Virus record (IMG/VR): IMGVR_UViG_3300030382_002585
Location: 5,150-37,625 of that record
From: a virus
Direction: 5' to 3' (one strand)
DNA length: 32,476 bases
Position numbers and translations under genes: made by a program. Positions 23,702-29,387 of this stretch are shown in pieces. The notes under the pieces are model-generated. The model saw nothing but the letters and a program-made list of their open reading frames with translations, was not told the DNA's origin and ran no database searches. Each line of letters opens with the position of its first letter. Within the stretch, counting starts at the first letter, position 1.

Positions 23702-23829
23702 ACTTTACCCGTCACCTTATCGGTCACACTCACAACCATCAAAAGAAATAAACCGATGGCAAGCACCCAAAAGAACACTCCAATACCCAATATCAGTACA
23801 TTGGCTATCCATTCCGCGATATCGAACAT
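23698..23829 (-). CDS. Tiny single-span membrane protein (43 residues)
   Basis: A short acidic start (MFDIAEWIANV) leads into one long hydrophobic segment (about residues 8-34) and a basic end TDKVTGKV. The stop overlaps the GIY-YIG start as ATGA. It is one of three consecutive tiny membrane proteins; its own Shine-Dalgarno is weak, so it is probably coupled. Confidence 0.6.
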   Translation of the reverse strand: MFDIAEWIANVLILGIGVFFWVLAIGLFLLMVVSVTDKVTGKV

Positions 23830-23831
23830 AA

Positions 23832-24002
23832 TCATCGTTCCATCTCATCAAATATTTCTAAAAGGAGAGATTTCAGTTCTTTGAATTTTTTATTCAAGAA
23901 CCACCTTTGCAGATAATGATATGCTATAATCGAAATAATAACGATTGTCACTATAAACACATCAAAGGCGTTTTCTTGCAATGATTGAAGCCAATAATTC
24001 AT
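23832..24002 (-). CDS. Small membrane protein with coiled-coil tail (56 residues)
   Basis: AAGGGGGG precedes the ATG. A hydrophobic span (FDVFIVTIVIISIIAYHYL, about 13-31) is followed by a basic-amphipathic helix (LNKKFKELKSLLLEIFDEME). The topology resembles small holin- or antiholin-like proteins, but it sits in the replication operon, so a lysis role is not implied. Confidence 0.65.
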   Translation of the reverse strand: MNYWLQSLQENAFDVFIVTIVIISIIAYHYLQRWFLNKKFKELKSLLLEIFDEMER

Positions 24003-24004
24003 AT

Positions 24005-24088
24005 TTATAGCCCCCCTTCATCCTGAATTACCAGGATCACTAAAGATATAATAAATATCACTGCTACGATTACTATTCCCATGTTCAT
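24005..24088 (-). CDS. 27-residue membrane peptide
   Basis: A clear AAGGAG eight bases before the ATG supports translation. Nearly the whole peptide is a membrane span (GIVIVAVIFIISLVILVI), ending QDEGGL. Its end contains the GGGGGG that serves as ribosome-binding site for the following gene. The function is unknown. Confidence 0.55.
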   Translation of the reverse strand: MNMGIVIVAVIFIISLVILVIQDEGGL

Positions 24089-24250
24089 ACTCACTCCTTA
24101 TTTAAACTTTGCCCCACTCCAGACACTCCCAGCACCAACCCGAAGTACCTGGTCATTTCTCATCACTTAATGACTTAGAAGTCCAGTGAAAAACTGCATC
24201 ACTTCATTCCTGCTTGCTTATGTGTTCTGCTCACAGGGTTATTTGAAGGT
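24089..24250. other. Gap between small genes, possible micro-ORFs only
   Basis: A 162-base gap in the replication operon. It holds a possible 21-residue minus-strand reading frame at 24098-24163 (MRNDQVLRVGAGSVWSGAKF) and shorter overlapping ones upstream, none with a good ribosome-binding site. No strong hairpin or promoter is visible. Confidence 0.4.
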
Positions 24251-24415
24251 TTATTGTGGGGCATTATTGTAAAATTCTCTTTCCATTTGATCTAATCGCT
24301 CCAAAAGCATTTCTATGGCTTTGATCTGCTTTCTTTCTTTTTGCACTTTTTTGTTGATCATCAGCTTGGTTAATCCCTGCCGTATGTAGGCTAAATCTTT
24401 AGGTGTAATAATCAT
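24251..24415 (-). CDS. Small basic coiled-coil protein (54 residues)
   Basis: It begins MIITPKDLAYIRQGL and continues as a charged helix (VQKERKQIKAIEMLLERLDQ), with a polar end. It overlaps the upstream 50-residue gene as ATGA. It resembles a small DNA- or protein-binding helix bundle, but no family is recognised. Confidence 0.6.
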   Translation of the reverse strand: MIITPKDLAYIRQGLTKLMINKKVQKERKQIKAIEMLLERLDQMEREFYNNAPQ

Positions 24416-24564
24416 CTTTTTTTCAAAAGTGGCTTTCGCGCCATTGACCAGTATCCTTCATAATACCATTTACCATTCTCCCTAAAGAAGTCATCTTTCA
24501 TTGCTATCATTTCTTTTTCAGTCCTGACGATTCGCTTTTTTAATTCTTCCTTGGTCTTGTACAT
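24412..24564 (-). CDS. Small basic protein (50 residues), unknown
   Basis: GGAG lies eight bases before the ATG at 24564, inside the 3' end of the upstream nuclease-like gene (47-base overlap). Sequence: charged helix KTKEELKKRIVRTEKEMIAM, then an aromatic stretch GKWYYEGYWSMARK. It is coupled to the next gene by ATGA. Function unknown. Confidence 0.6.
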   Translation of the reverse strand: MYKTKEELKKRIVRTEKEMIAMKDDFFRENGKWYYEGYWSMARKPLLKKR

Positions 24565-24997
24565 TGACTGACTCCACTTTAGTTGCGACTGAATAAATCT
24601 CCCGAGTGGGTATCAGGTAGCATCTTTTTGGTGCTTTATCACCCTTACCAGTTATCAGTCGCTGCTGATACCCGTTCTCAAGAATTAAGTCTTTTATTTT
24701 ATTGGGGTTAACCCACACTAAATTGACTGAATCATAGAATACCCAAATATCCGCTTCAGTAGATAAGAGCGCGGATTTCTTGCCGTACATATATACTTCT
24801 ATTAAAAAATTGTTAGTCTCTTGGGATTTAATGTCGGATTTGACTTCGATCCGTGTATTCGTCATTGGAGAATACAGATCGAATTGCTTGAACTTGCCTG
24901 GAATGGGCAAGGCGAATGGATCAGACTCTCTTACCCGATCCAGTACAAGCTGCTCTACTCTTCTGCCGTGTAAAAGAGCTTTGTTGAAGGTAGGCAT
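24518..24997 (-). CDS. PD-(D/E)XK nuclease-like protein
   Basis: 159 residues. FDLYSPMTNTRIEVKSD supplies Asp40 and the Glu51-Val-Lys53 motif typical of PD-(D/E)XK nucleases, preceded by a helix HGRRVEQLVLDRVRE. The region 68-90 (YMYGKKSALLSTEADIWVFY) fits the following strand-helix. It could be a restriction-like or repair nuclease. It begins 10 bases after the previous stop with a weak ribosome-binding site. Confidence 0.75.
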   Translation of the reverse strand: MPTFNKALLHGRRVEQLVLDRVRESDPFALPIPGKFKQFDLYSPMTNTRIEVKSDIKSQETNNFLIEVYMYGKKSALLSTEADIWVFYDSVNLVWVNPNKIKDLILENGYQQRLITGKGDKAPKRCYLIPTREIYSVATKVESVNVQDQGRIKKANRQD

Positions 24998-25007
24998 TGT
25001 ATGTGGA

Positions 25008-25268
25008 TCATAACAGTTGCTTCAGGTTTTGGTTATTAATTACACAATCGCATGGTTCAAAAGAGTCCGCAGTAGTAGAATAATATCCATGATCGAATGT
25101 ATCAGTATGGTAATGACCGCCATCACCTGAACAGTCTTTGCAGTGAATATCCGCATACTTACTGCAATGTTGTGACTGCTCATCAGCGGTCATAGTATCG
25201 AACTGCCTGGGACGGGGATGCGCCCGCCCCTTGCAGTCTGTGACGATTACTTCAGAAAGGTAAGCCAT
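25008..25268 (-). CDS. Small protein with DnaJ-like CxxCxGxG motif
   Basis: 86 residues from the ATG at 25268 (MAYLSEVIVTDCKG); a GTG at 25292 would add eight residues. HCKDCSGDGGHYH resembles half of the DnaJ zinc-finger repeat, and CDC near residue 75 may complete a zinc site. His and Asp are abundant in between. Function unknown; a zinc-binding accessory protein of the nuclease operon. Confidence 0.68.
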   Translation of the reverse strand: MAYLSEVIVTDCKGRAHPRPRQFDTMTADEQSQHCSKYADIHCKDCSGDGGHYHTDTFDHGYYSTTADSFEPCDCVINNQNLKQLL

Positions 25269-25461
25269 CGTCCTGTTTTTCTCTTGGTTCACTCACCTTG
25301 AGAGAAAGGTATTTTTCACCCTTTTTACTTTCAGCTTTCCAACCTGCAATGTGCCAATCTTTACCTTCAACATTGAGTTTTCCAGTCATTACAGGGTGTT
25401 TGTCGGTCTTTACTTCTTTCGCATTAAACAAAGCACCCTTATTAGTGTTGTCATAAGTCAT
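25252..25461 (-). CDS. DUF736-like protein
   Basis: 69 residues. The ATG at 25461 overlaps the preceding stop (TAATG). The pattern NKGALFNAKEVKTDKHPV, then TGKLNVEGKDWHIAGWKAES, then KKGEKYLSLKV matches the short DUF736-type family common beside phage recombination genes and thought to be OB-like. The acidic C-terminus (REKQDDGLPF) resembles the tail of single-stranded DNA-binding proteins. It follows the RecB-like nuclease, so a role in recombination is reasonable. Confidence 0.8.
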   Translation of the reverse strand: MTYDNTNKGALFNAKEVKTDKHPVMTGKLNVEGKDWHIAGWKAESKKGEKYLSLKVSEPREKQDDGLPF

Positions 25462-26336
25462 TATTCTGACTCCTTTAGTTGCTCCTGTGCATCTTCTTCT
25501 TCTACTAAGCTGAAGGTGGTGGGTAAATCTAGTGGAAAGGACGGCACAGGAGAATTGTTCGCCCAATCCGAGACATCCACGACCTTGTTCCATGTCTTTG
25601 GATCAAACTTGTACTTCTTGAAAGTATAGTTTGCTTTTTTCCGCCATCCAGACTTCAGGTAAAGGCAGGCAATACCATCTATCGGATGCTCAGGGAATAA
25701 TGATTCCCATAAAATTTTATAACTTGTTAACTGGAGTTGATGGGTGTTGTAAGCATTGCCAGTTTTAAAGTCCACCATCCATCTTTCTTCTACACCTTTC
25801 TTATTAATGATCTTCACTACCCAATCGGCTGTTCCTGCCCAGGGATGGATTTGATTGCCCTCATTGTCTGTTGCTAAATCAAACATACAGATTTCCAATG
25901 CTTCAGTGGTAAACTCGCCATTCACCTGGACATCTATGCAAAACTGATCGAATGAACACATATATTTAACGATCTCTCGATTAATAGGTATCAGTTCATC
26001 AGTCTCTTTATTATGCCATTTGGTTTGCTCTTTAAAATCCAGTTTAATGCCCCTTAACAGTCGTTCACAGTAATCATGGACTATGGTTCCAATCAAAGCA
26101 CGCTCATTGGCATACTCCATTGCTGAATCATAGCTCGATGAATTGCCAAGCCATTTATAAAAACCAATTCCTTTATCAATCGCATTTTCAATGGTAGTAG
26201 ATGAACGCTTATATATCTTAGGTGTATCTGGGAAATGCTCTTCCCAATATGACTCTAAAGGTGTGTACCATCTATTGTTAGGGAGATCATGTCTCTCTAC
26301 AGGGATGGGAGTTTGTAATAATTCCACTATTTTCAT
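25461..26336 (-). CDS. Cas4/RecB-like PD-(D/E)XK exonuclease
   Basis: 291 residues. Motifs in order: GTIVHDYCE (His87), TTEALEI (Glu145), GTADWVV (Asp171), WMVDFKTGN (Asp189, Lys191), then THQLQLTSY with Gln200/Gln202 and Tyr206. This is the RecB/Cas4-family nuclease signature including the QxxxY-type motif. Such phage enzymes make single-stranded ends for recombination or replication; a DUF736-like, possibly ssDNA-binding partner follows directly. No Cys cluster for an iron-sulphur site is evident. Confidence 0.88.
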   Translation of the reverse strand: MKIVELLQTPIPVERHDLPNNRWYTPLESYWEEHFPDTPKIYKRSSTTIENAIDKGIGFYKWLGNSSSYDSAMEYANERALIGTIVHDYCERLLRGIKLDFKEQTKWHNKETDELIPINREIVKYMCSFDQFCIDVQVNGEFTTEALEICMFDLATDNEGNQIHPWAGTADWVVKIINKKGVEERWMVDFKTGNAYNTHQLQLTSYKILWESLFPEHPIDGIACLYLKSGWRKKANYTFKKYKFDPKTWNKVVDVSDWANNSPVPSFPLDLPTTFSLVEEEDAQEQLKESE

Positions 26337-26551
26337 GGTGCTTTTAAGACCTCTGTATTTCTGGAAATGGTGGTCATATACGGCTTTTCTTCCACCAGTT
26401 CTCCGTGTTCATTGTTAACTAAATGTCTCTCCCATTTAACCCGAACACTGCCTACACCTATATCTAATACCGTTCCCCAGCGACTCAGTTCAGGGTCTAA
26501 CCTGTTGGACAGGCAGAAACGATCATTAACCTGTAGGGTCTTTAATTTCAT
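26333..26551 (-). CDS. Small beta-rich protein, unknown
   Basis: 72 residues, basic. MKLKTLQVNDRFCLSN, then RWGTVLDIGVGSVRVKWERH, suggests a small SH3-like barrel, followed by a polar segment. The start and end overlap neighbours as ATGA. Perhaps a DNA- or protein-binding accessory of the nuclease; no family assigned. Confidence 0.72.
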   Translation of the reverse strand: MKLKTLQVNDRFCLSNRLDPELSRWGTVLDIGVGSVRVKWERHLVNNEHGELVEEKPYMTTISRNTEVLKAP

Positions 26552-26709
26552 TGAATAATTAAATCTTGGATATCATAGCGTTTTGTTCTATAACCAAGAT
26601 CAATTTCCTTGATTTTTCCTGACTTCGCCCAAAGCCTAATGGTCTTGACATGAACTCCAAGTTCCTTAGCGACTTGTTGTGTTGTTAAATACCTGCTTGC
26701 TTGTTTCAT
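26548..26709 (-). CDS. MerR/excisionase-like HTH protein (53 residues)
   Basis: MKQASRYLTTQQVAKELGVH, then VKTIRLWAKSGKIKEIDLG, then TKRYDIQDL, is the full winged helix-turn-helix of the HTH_17/excisionase group. The recognition helix lies at about residues 20-30 and the wing at 35-47. It is the first gene of the replication operon, just below the candidate promoter with repeated TTACTT boxes, so it could autoregulate or control the divergent operons. No integrase is in the window, so an excisionase role is unproven. Confidence 0.85.
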   Translation of the reverse strand: MKQASRYLTTQQVAKELGVHVKTIRLWAKSGKIKEIDLGYRTKRYDIQDLIIQ

Positions 26710-26717
26710 TGATTCTC

Positions 26718-26746
26718 TGTATGTTTTTTTATGTTATTTATGTCAA
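26718..26746 (-). promoter_or_regulatory. Candidate early promoter, replication operon
   Basis: A perfect TTGACA (26741-26746 on the plus strand as TGTCAA) reads toward the HTH gene. A weak -10 (CATACA) follows 17 bp downstream. The element TTACTTATCGT lies two bases upstream of the -35, matching the arrangement at the plus-strand early promoter. Confidence 0.4.
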
Positions 26747-26748
26747 AT

Positions 26749-26780
26749 ACGATAAGTAAATATAAGTAACAGAAAAGTAA
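26749..26780 (-). repeat. Three TTACTT boxes upstream of the replication promoter
   Basis: TTACTT (AAGTAA on plus) occurs at 26754-26759, 26764-26769 and 26775-26780, spaced 10 and 11 bp, on one face of the helix. The first is part of TTACTTATCGT (26749-26759), identical to a box at the plus-strand operon. They look like an operator or activator array. Confidence 0.5.
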
Positions 26781-26782
26781 CA

Positions 26783-26947
26783 ATGCAAGATAATAAATCA
26801 CATTATGCTAACACTATTAATATTTTATATAACTATTTTCAGGTTTATACAGATACTGCGTTAATGGGTCATAGAATTGATGATATTACCTGGAGATATA
26901 TTCATAAGAGTGTTGAAAAATTTAAACCTGCTATCTATAATATATAA
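26783..26947 (+). CDS. Possible small protein, divergent from the HTH gene
   Basis: A 54-codon plus-strand frame (MQDNKSHYANTINILYNYFQ...) in the otherwise empty control region, reading away from the HTH gene. The composition is protein-like with a Trp and an amphipathic pattern. There is no good Shine-Dalgarno. It could be a small regulator paired with the HTH protein, or chance. Confidence 0.4.
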   Translation: MQDNKSHYANTINILYNYFQVYTDTALMGHRIDDITWRYIHKSVEKFKPAIYNI

Positions 26948-26966
26948 TGTGTCATAAATGTGTCAT
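26948..26966 (+). repeat. TGTGTCAT pair A
   Basis: TGTGTCAT at 26948-26955 and 26959-26966 (11-bp period, spacer AAA). It lies about 35 bases from one end of the tRNA-like element and is matched by pair B on the other side. Confidence 0.5.
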
Positions 26967-27001
26967 ATTTACTACAACATACCACTACTTATGATGATGA
27001 A

Positions 27002-27096
27002 TGAAAGGGTGTTTTTAGAGAAGAATTAGGATTTCTCGACTGGAGCAGTATCGGTTTTCAAGACCAGTGCGTTCAGCCAGACTCTGCCACCCCTCC
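27002..27096 (-). tRNA. tRNA-Ser(UGA)-like element with non-canonical T-arm
   Basis: Read on the minus strand, 27096-27050 closely resembles bacterial tRNA-Ser: acceptor GGAGGGG, TG, a D-arm (27087-27069) with GG in the loop, and anticodon loop CTTGAAA with anticodon TGA (27060-27058). A perfect variable-arm hairpin ACTG-CTC-CAGT follows (27049-27039), then a 5-bp/7-base T-arm-like hairpin (27037-27021). GGAGGGGTG pairs over nine positions with CACCCTTTC (27011-27003, two G-U pairs). Defects: one mismatch each in D and anticodon stems, a T-loop (ATCCTAA) lacking TTCRA, and 9-11 extra bases before the acceptor strand. It may be a decayed tRNA or a tRNA mimic. Confidence 0.55.
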
Positions 27097-27125
27097 GAGA
27101 ATAAATATTAGATACTGACACTCAA

Positions 27126-27144
27126 TGTGTCATTTTTGTGTCAT
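27126..27144 (+). repeat. TGTGTCAT pair B
   Basis: TGTGTCAT at 27126-27133 and 27137-27144 (11-bp period, spacer TTT), overlapping the 3' end of the muralytic-enzyme gene. Same unit, orientation and spacing as pair A across the tRNA-like element. Confidence 0.5.
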
Positions 27145-27627
27145 TTCATACTTTTCAATAAACTCTGCTGGCTTACCCTTGCCAAGCTCTGTGTTATACC
27201 ATTTTTTCCAGTAATTTGCCATACCTTCTACTGTTTTTGGAAGTTTTTTAGGAACTCGCCTATACTTTAATCTACACATAATGCAGGCGTAGGCGATATT
27301 GTATTCTAATAGCTCTGACACCTGTTCTTCTTCCATAAATGACTCAAACGCATGGACAGGAACTCTGGCTGCTTCCGCGCATTGTTCCGTTAACTTCGGT
27401 CTATATTTTAAATAATTGTCAATAGTATCTAATGCACCAGTCATTCCTGGCTCTATCTGCCACCAGCTTCGTGCTATACCGCCATTCCACTGTCTTAAAT
27501 AATCATAATTACTTTCGATCAAGCCAGTACCAAAAATCAGATTTTCTGCTTCCTGGCTGTATAAGTCCACCTTGTTCAATATGCTGGCGATCAAGTGGCG
27601 AATCTGTTTCTGTTTTCTTGAGTTCAT
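27130..27627 (-). CDS. Endolysin-like lytic transglycosylase/muramidase
   Basis: 165 residues. GTGLIESNYDYLRQWNGG supplies a catalytic Glu38 in the E-S context of lysozyme-like transglycosylases, and IARSWWQIEPGM fits the next conserved loop. The C-terminal EGMANYWKKWYNT resembles the helix that closes the fold. There is no signal peptide, so release would need a holin. AAGG lies upstream of the ATG at 27627. The first 119 bases overlap the membrane-protein gene out of frame. Confidence 0.78.
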   Translation of the reverse strand: MNSRKQKQIRHLIASILNKVDLYSQEAENLIFGTGLIESNYDYLRQWNGGIARSWWQIEPGMTGALDTIDNYLKYRPKLTEQCAEAARVPVHAFESFMEEEQVSELLEYNIAYACIMCRLKYRRVPKKLPKTVEGMANYWKKWYNTELGKGKPAEFIEKYEMTQK

Positions 27628-27778
27628 ACCGTGTTACCTTGTATTTAACCACATAAACATAATTATCAGTTTCTTTCCGCGTAACGCTCTGTTCAATGAT
27701 TGTACCCTTCTCCCATACCAGGTATATTGCCGCACACAACCCTAAAACACATAACCCGTATGCCCATAAGTTCCGCAT
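27509..27778 (-). CDS. Membrane-anchored protein, possible inner-membrane spanin-like lysis protein
   Basis: 89 residues. A hydrophobic segment (NLWAYGLCVLGLCAAIYLVW, 3-22) anchors the protein, and the remaining 65 residues are polar and periplasmic by topology. The Cys lacks a proper lipobox. The 3' 119 bases are embedded in the endolysin gene in another frame, an arrangement reminiscent of nested Rz genes. A spanin role is inferred from position only. Confidence 0.7.
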   Translation of the reverse strand: MRNLWAYGLCVLGLCAAIYLVWEKGTIIEQSVTRKETDNYVYVVKYKVTRYELKKTETDSPLDRQHIEQGGLIQPGSRKSDFWYWLDRK

Positions 27779-27811
27779 TATACTGAACTTACAAAACAGA
27801 TGCGGATTAAT

Positions 27812-28171
27812 TCAACGCTGCAAATAACTGTTAACCATAGACGATAGTTTACCCTTTGGTTTGTTCAATTTTGTTTTCCAGCTACCTTCTGCAAATGAAT
27901 TGGCTTCTTCTGAAGATTGAAACTCAAAGACTTCCCCGCGTTCCATAGCTTCTTTAAATGCACTCATACCATCTAACTTTAACCAATCATCTGGATCGCT
28001 TGATTGTTTGGAAGGCGGGAATATTGTAGGAACAGCATAATGCCTACCATCCACTTCCAAACTTTGCATCTTGACAGTGGACACAGTACCATCTTCATTT
28101 TTCATAGAAAATGGACGCATTGCCACTACCTTATCTGCGTACTTCTCCTGAAGTGCATTTTGTAAAGGCAT
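27812..28171 (-). CDS. Conserved-type phage protein, unknown role
   Basis: 119 residues with AGGTAACA upstream. The pattern HYAVPTIFPP, then WLKLDGMSAFKEAMERGEVF and EFQSSEEANSFAEGSWK is one I recognise from many environmental phages, often near structural or lysis genes, but with no assigned function. It is probably globular and cytoplasmic or virion-associated. Confidence 0.78.
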   Translation of the reverse strand: MPLQNALQEKYADKVVAMRPFSMKNEDGTVSTVKMQSLEVDGRHYAVPTIFPPSKQSSDPDDWLKLDGMSAFKEAMERGEVFEFQSSEEANSFAEGSWKTKLNKPKGKLSSMVNSYLQR

Positions 28172-28198
28172 TGTTACCTGTCTAATTCAGCAAATGAA

Positions 28199-28663
28199 TT
28201 ATGTAGCTGCTATATAGAGTTCAACATCACACTGAGCTGTATCAGCCTTAGCTGCTATCAACGTCAATGCTGATGCACTAAAGTTGTCAATATCAGCCTG
28301 GTCATCTACACTGGATGTATCACCAATAACATACGATTTCCCAGCTTCCACTTTTACTTCCCAATGATGGGTAGATTCATCCGTAAACTGTAGAATGATA
28401 AAATTAGTATCATCAAGGTTTGTAACCCTGACATACTTCACTGCTGTTTTATCGTAAGTCCCAGCTCCCACTGCCGCTGCTGTAGCAGCAACCTTTAAGA
28501 GTTGAGTTCCATGTTCGGCATTAGTGACTTCTATGATCCTGTTGCTAATATCCCTGATACTGCTAATACTTGCAGTGGTGCTGGAATCTCTTGCAACACC
28601 ATTCAAAGTAATGGTTTCACTAATTTTGACCGATAAGGTTGCTGATGTTACTGTACTTGCCAT
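28199..28663 (-). CDS. Beta-rich virion-like protein, unknown
   Basis: 154 residues, Ala/Thr/Ser/Asp-rich and beta-strand-rich (YVRVTNLDDTNFIILQFTD, HHWEVKVEAGKSYVI). It has the look of small structural proteins of environmental phages that form or decorate tails or heads. AGGA lies before the ATG. A helical Ala-rich patch (LLKVAATAAAVGAG) is unusual. No family assigned. Confidence 0.78.
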   Translation of the reverse strand: MASTVTSATLSVKISETITLNGVARDSSTTASISSIRDISNRIIEVTNAEHGTQLLKVAATAAAVGAGTYDKTAVKYVRVTNLDDTNFIILQFTDESTHHWEVKVEAGKSYVIGDTSSVDDQADIDNFSASALTLIAAKADTAQCDVELYIAAT

Positions 28664-28694
28664 ATTCTATCCTGTTGATTATTGATTTATAAGG

Positions 28695-28889
28695 TTACTT
28701 AGAACCAAATACTTTTGAGAAAAAGCCTTTCTTTTTCTTCTTGCCCTTTTCAGAAAGTTTCTTTCCTTTCTTCTTTTTCTTTTTCTTTACTTCTTCTGCA
28801 CTAACCACCACTGTACTGTCCGTTTCGACAGTCTGTATTGGCGATCCGTTAAGAATACTGATTAATAGTATTGTTGTTATTGCTTTCAT
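28695..28889 (-). CDS. Short secreted or membrane-anchored lysine-rich peptide
   Basis: 64 residues from the ATG at 28889, with GAGGGAG just upstream; a longer in-frame start lacks support. The N-terminus (MKAITTILLISILNGSPIQT) is a signal-like hydrophobic segment. An acidic linker follows, then an extremely basic tail with runs of seven and five lysines and the end GFFSKVFGSK. Such a cationic amphipathic tail could bind nucleic acid or disturb membranes. It sits among lysis genes; the function is unknown. Confidence 0.68.
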   Translation of the reverse strand: MKAITTILLISILNGSPIQTVETDSTVVVSAEEVKKKKKKKGKKLSEKGKKKKKGFFSKVFGSK

Positions 28890-28890
28890 A

Positions 28891-29055
28891 TTAGACTCCC
28901 TCAAATTCACGAACTGCTGCTTCAATTTTAGCATAGGCAGCGTCATCTGTTTTGCTTGGTGTTGCTTTGACGTAAATCTTCACGATATACATAACACACC
29001 CTGTAAGACCCTTCTTCTTAAGTTTCCGATCTACCCATTTACTGAAATAACTCAT
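28891..29055 (-). CDS. Small basic protein (54 residues), unknown
   Basis: The ATG at 29055 overlaps the stop of the upstream gene (TAATG). Sequence: basic helix (SYFSKWVDRKLKKKGL), a strand VMYIVKIYVKA, then an acidic-alternating helix ending EFEGV. It ends one base before the lysine-rich peptide start and carries that gene's ribosome-binding site in its last codons (GAG GGA GTC). Confidence 0.6.
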   Translation of the reverse strand: MSYFSKWVDRKLKKKGLTGCVMYIVKIYVKATPSKTDDAAYAKIEAAVREFEGV

Positions 29056-29240
29056 TATGCTGGTTCCTTGTTTTGTGATTTGCCAAAGTTTGCGCCAAGG
29101 AAGTTGATCAATTTATATAAGTGACTCACTACCTTATCATCTTCTGGGTTTGGTGTCATGGTCGCAAGTATAGCAAACGCACCAACCAAACTCGTAGCAA
29201 TAGATAATACATTCTGCCAATTCGCTGATAGCCATTCCAT
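29055..29240 (-). CDS. Small holin-like membrane protein (61 residues)
   Basis: MEWLSANWQNVLSIATSLVG leads into a membrane span (about 10-30), followed by TPNPEDDKVVSHLYKLINFL. The arrangement of Trp-rich start, one span and TPxPxDD motif is familiar from small phage proteins near lysis genes and could be a holin or its modulator. A GGG lies upstream. The role is inferred from topology. Confidence 0.65.
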   Translation of the reverse strand: MEWLSANWQNVLSIATSLVGAFAILATMTPNPEDDKVVSHLYKLINFLGANFGKSQNKEPA

Positions 29241-29243
29241 TGA

Positions 29244-29387
29244 TTACCCCCTTATTCTTTTAATTTTGTACATTAAGTAAATAATATTCAGAACAAACAT
29301 GATCACCATTAAACCCCAGGGGATCAAATCCATCCAGAACATCCCGGCATTTGCGGTGCTGATTCCACTTACTTTTAAACTATCCAT
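29244..29387 (-). CDS. Small membrane protein (47 residues)
   Basis: It overlaps the end of the upstream holin-like gene by eight bases. The N-terminal 20 residues are polar, then a hydrophobic span (about 20-40, LIPWGLMVIMFVLNIIYLM) ends in a basic tail KIKRIRG. The topology is Nout-Cin by charge. It probably belongs to the lysis cluster. Confidence 0.6.
   Translation of the reverse strand: MDSLKVSGISTANAGMFWMDLIPWGLMVIMFVLNIIYLMYKIKRIRG

Noticed and set aside
24098-24163. 21-residue minus-strand micro-ORF
   Set aside because: Protein-like, but it has no ribosome-binding site and is too short to judge without conservation data.
27002-27096. Prophage attachment site (attP) at the tRNA-like sequence
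   Set aside because: attP sites usually match one end, most often the 3' half, of a tRNA. Here similarity is strongest in the 5' half, arms on both sides can still pair, and no integrase is seen. Kept only as an alternative.
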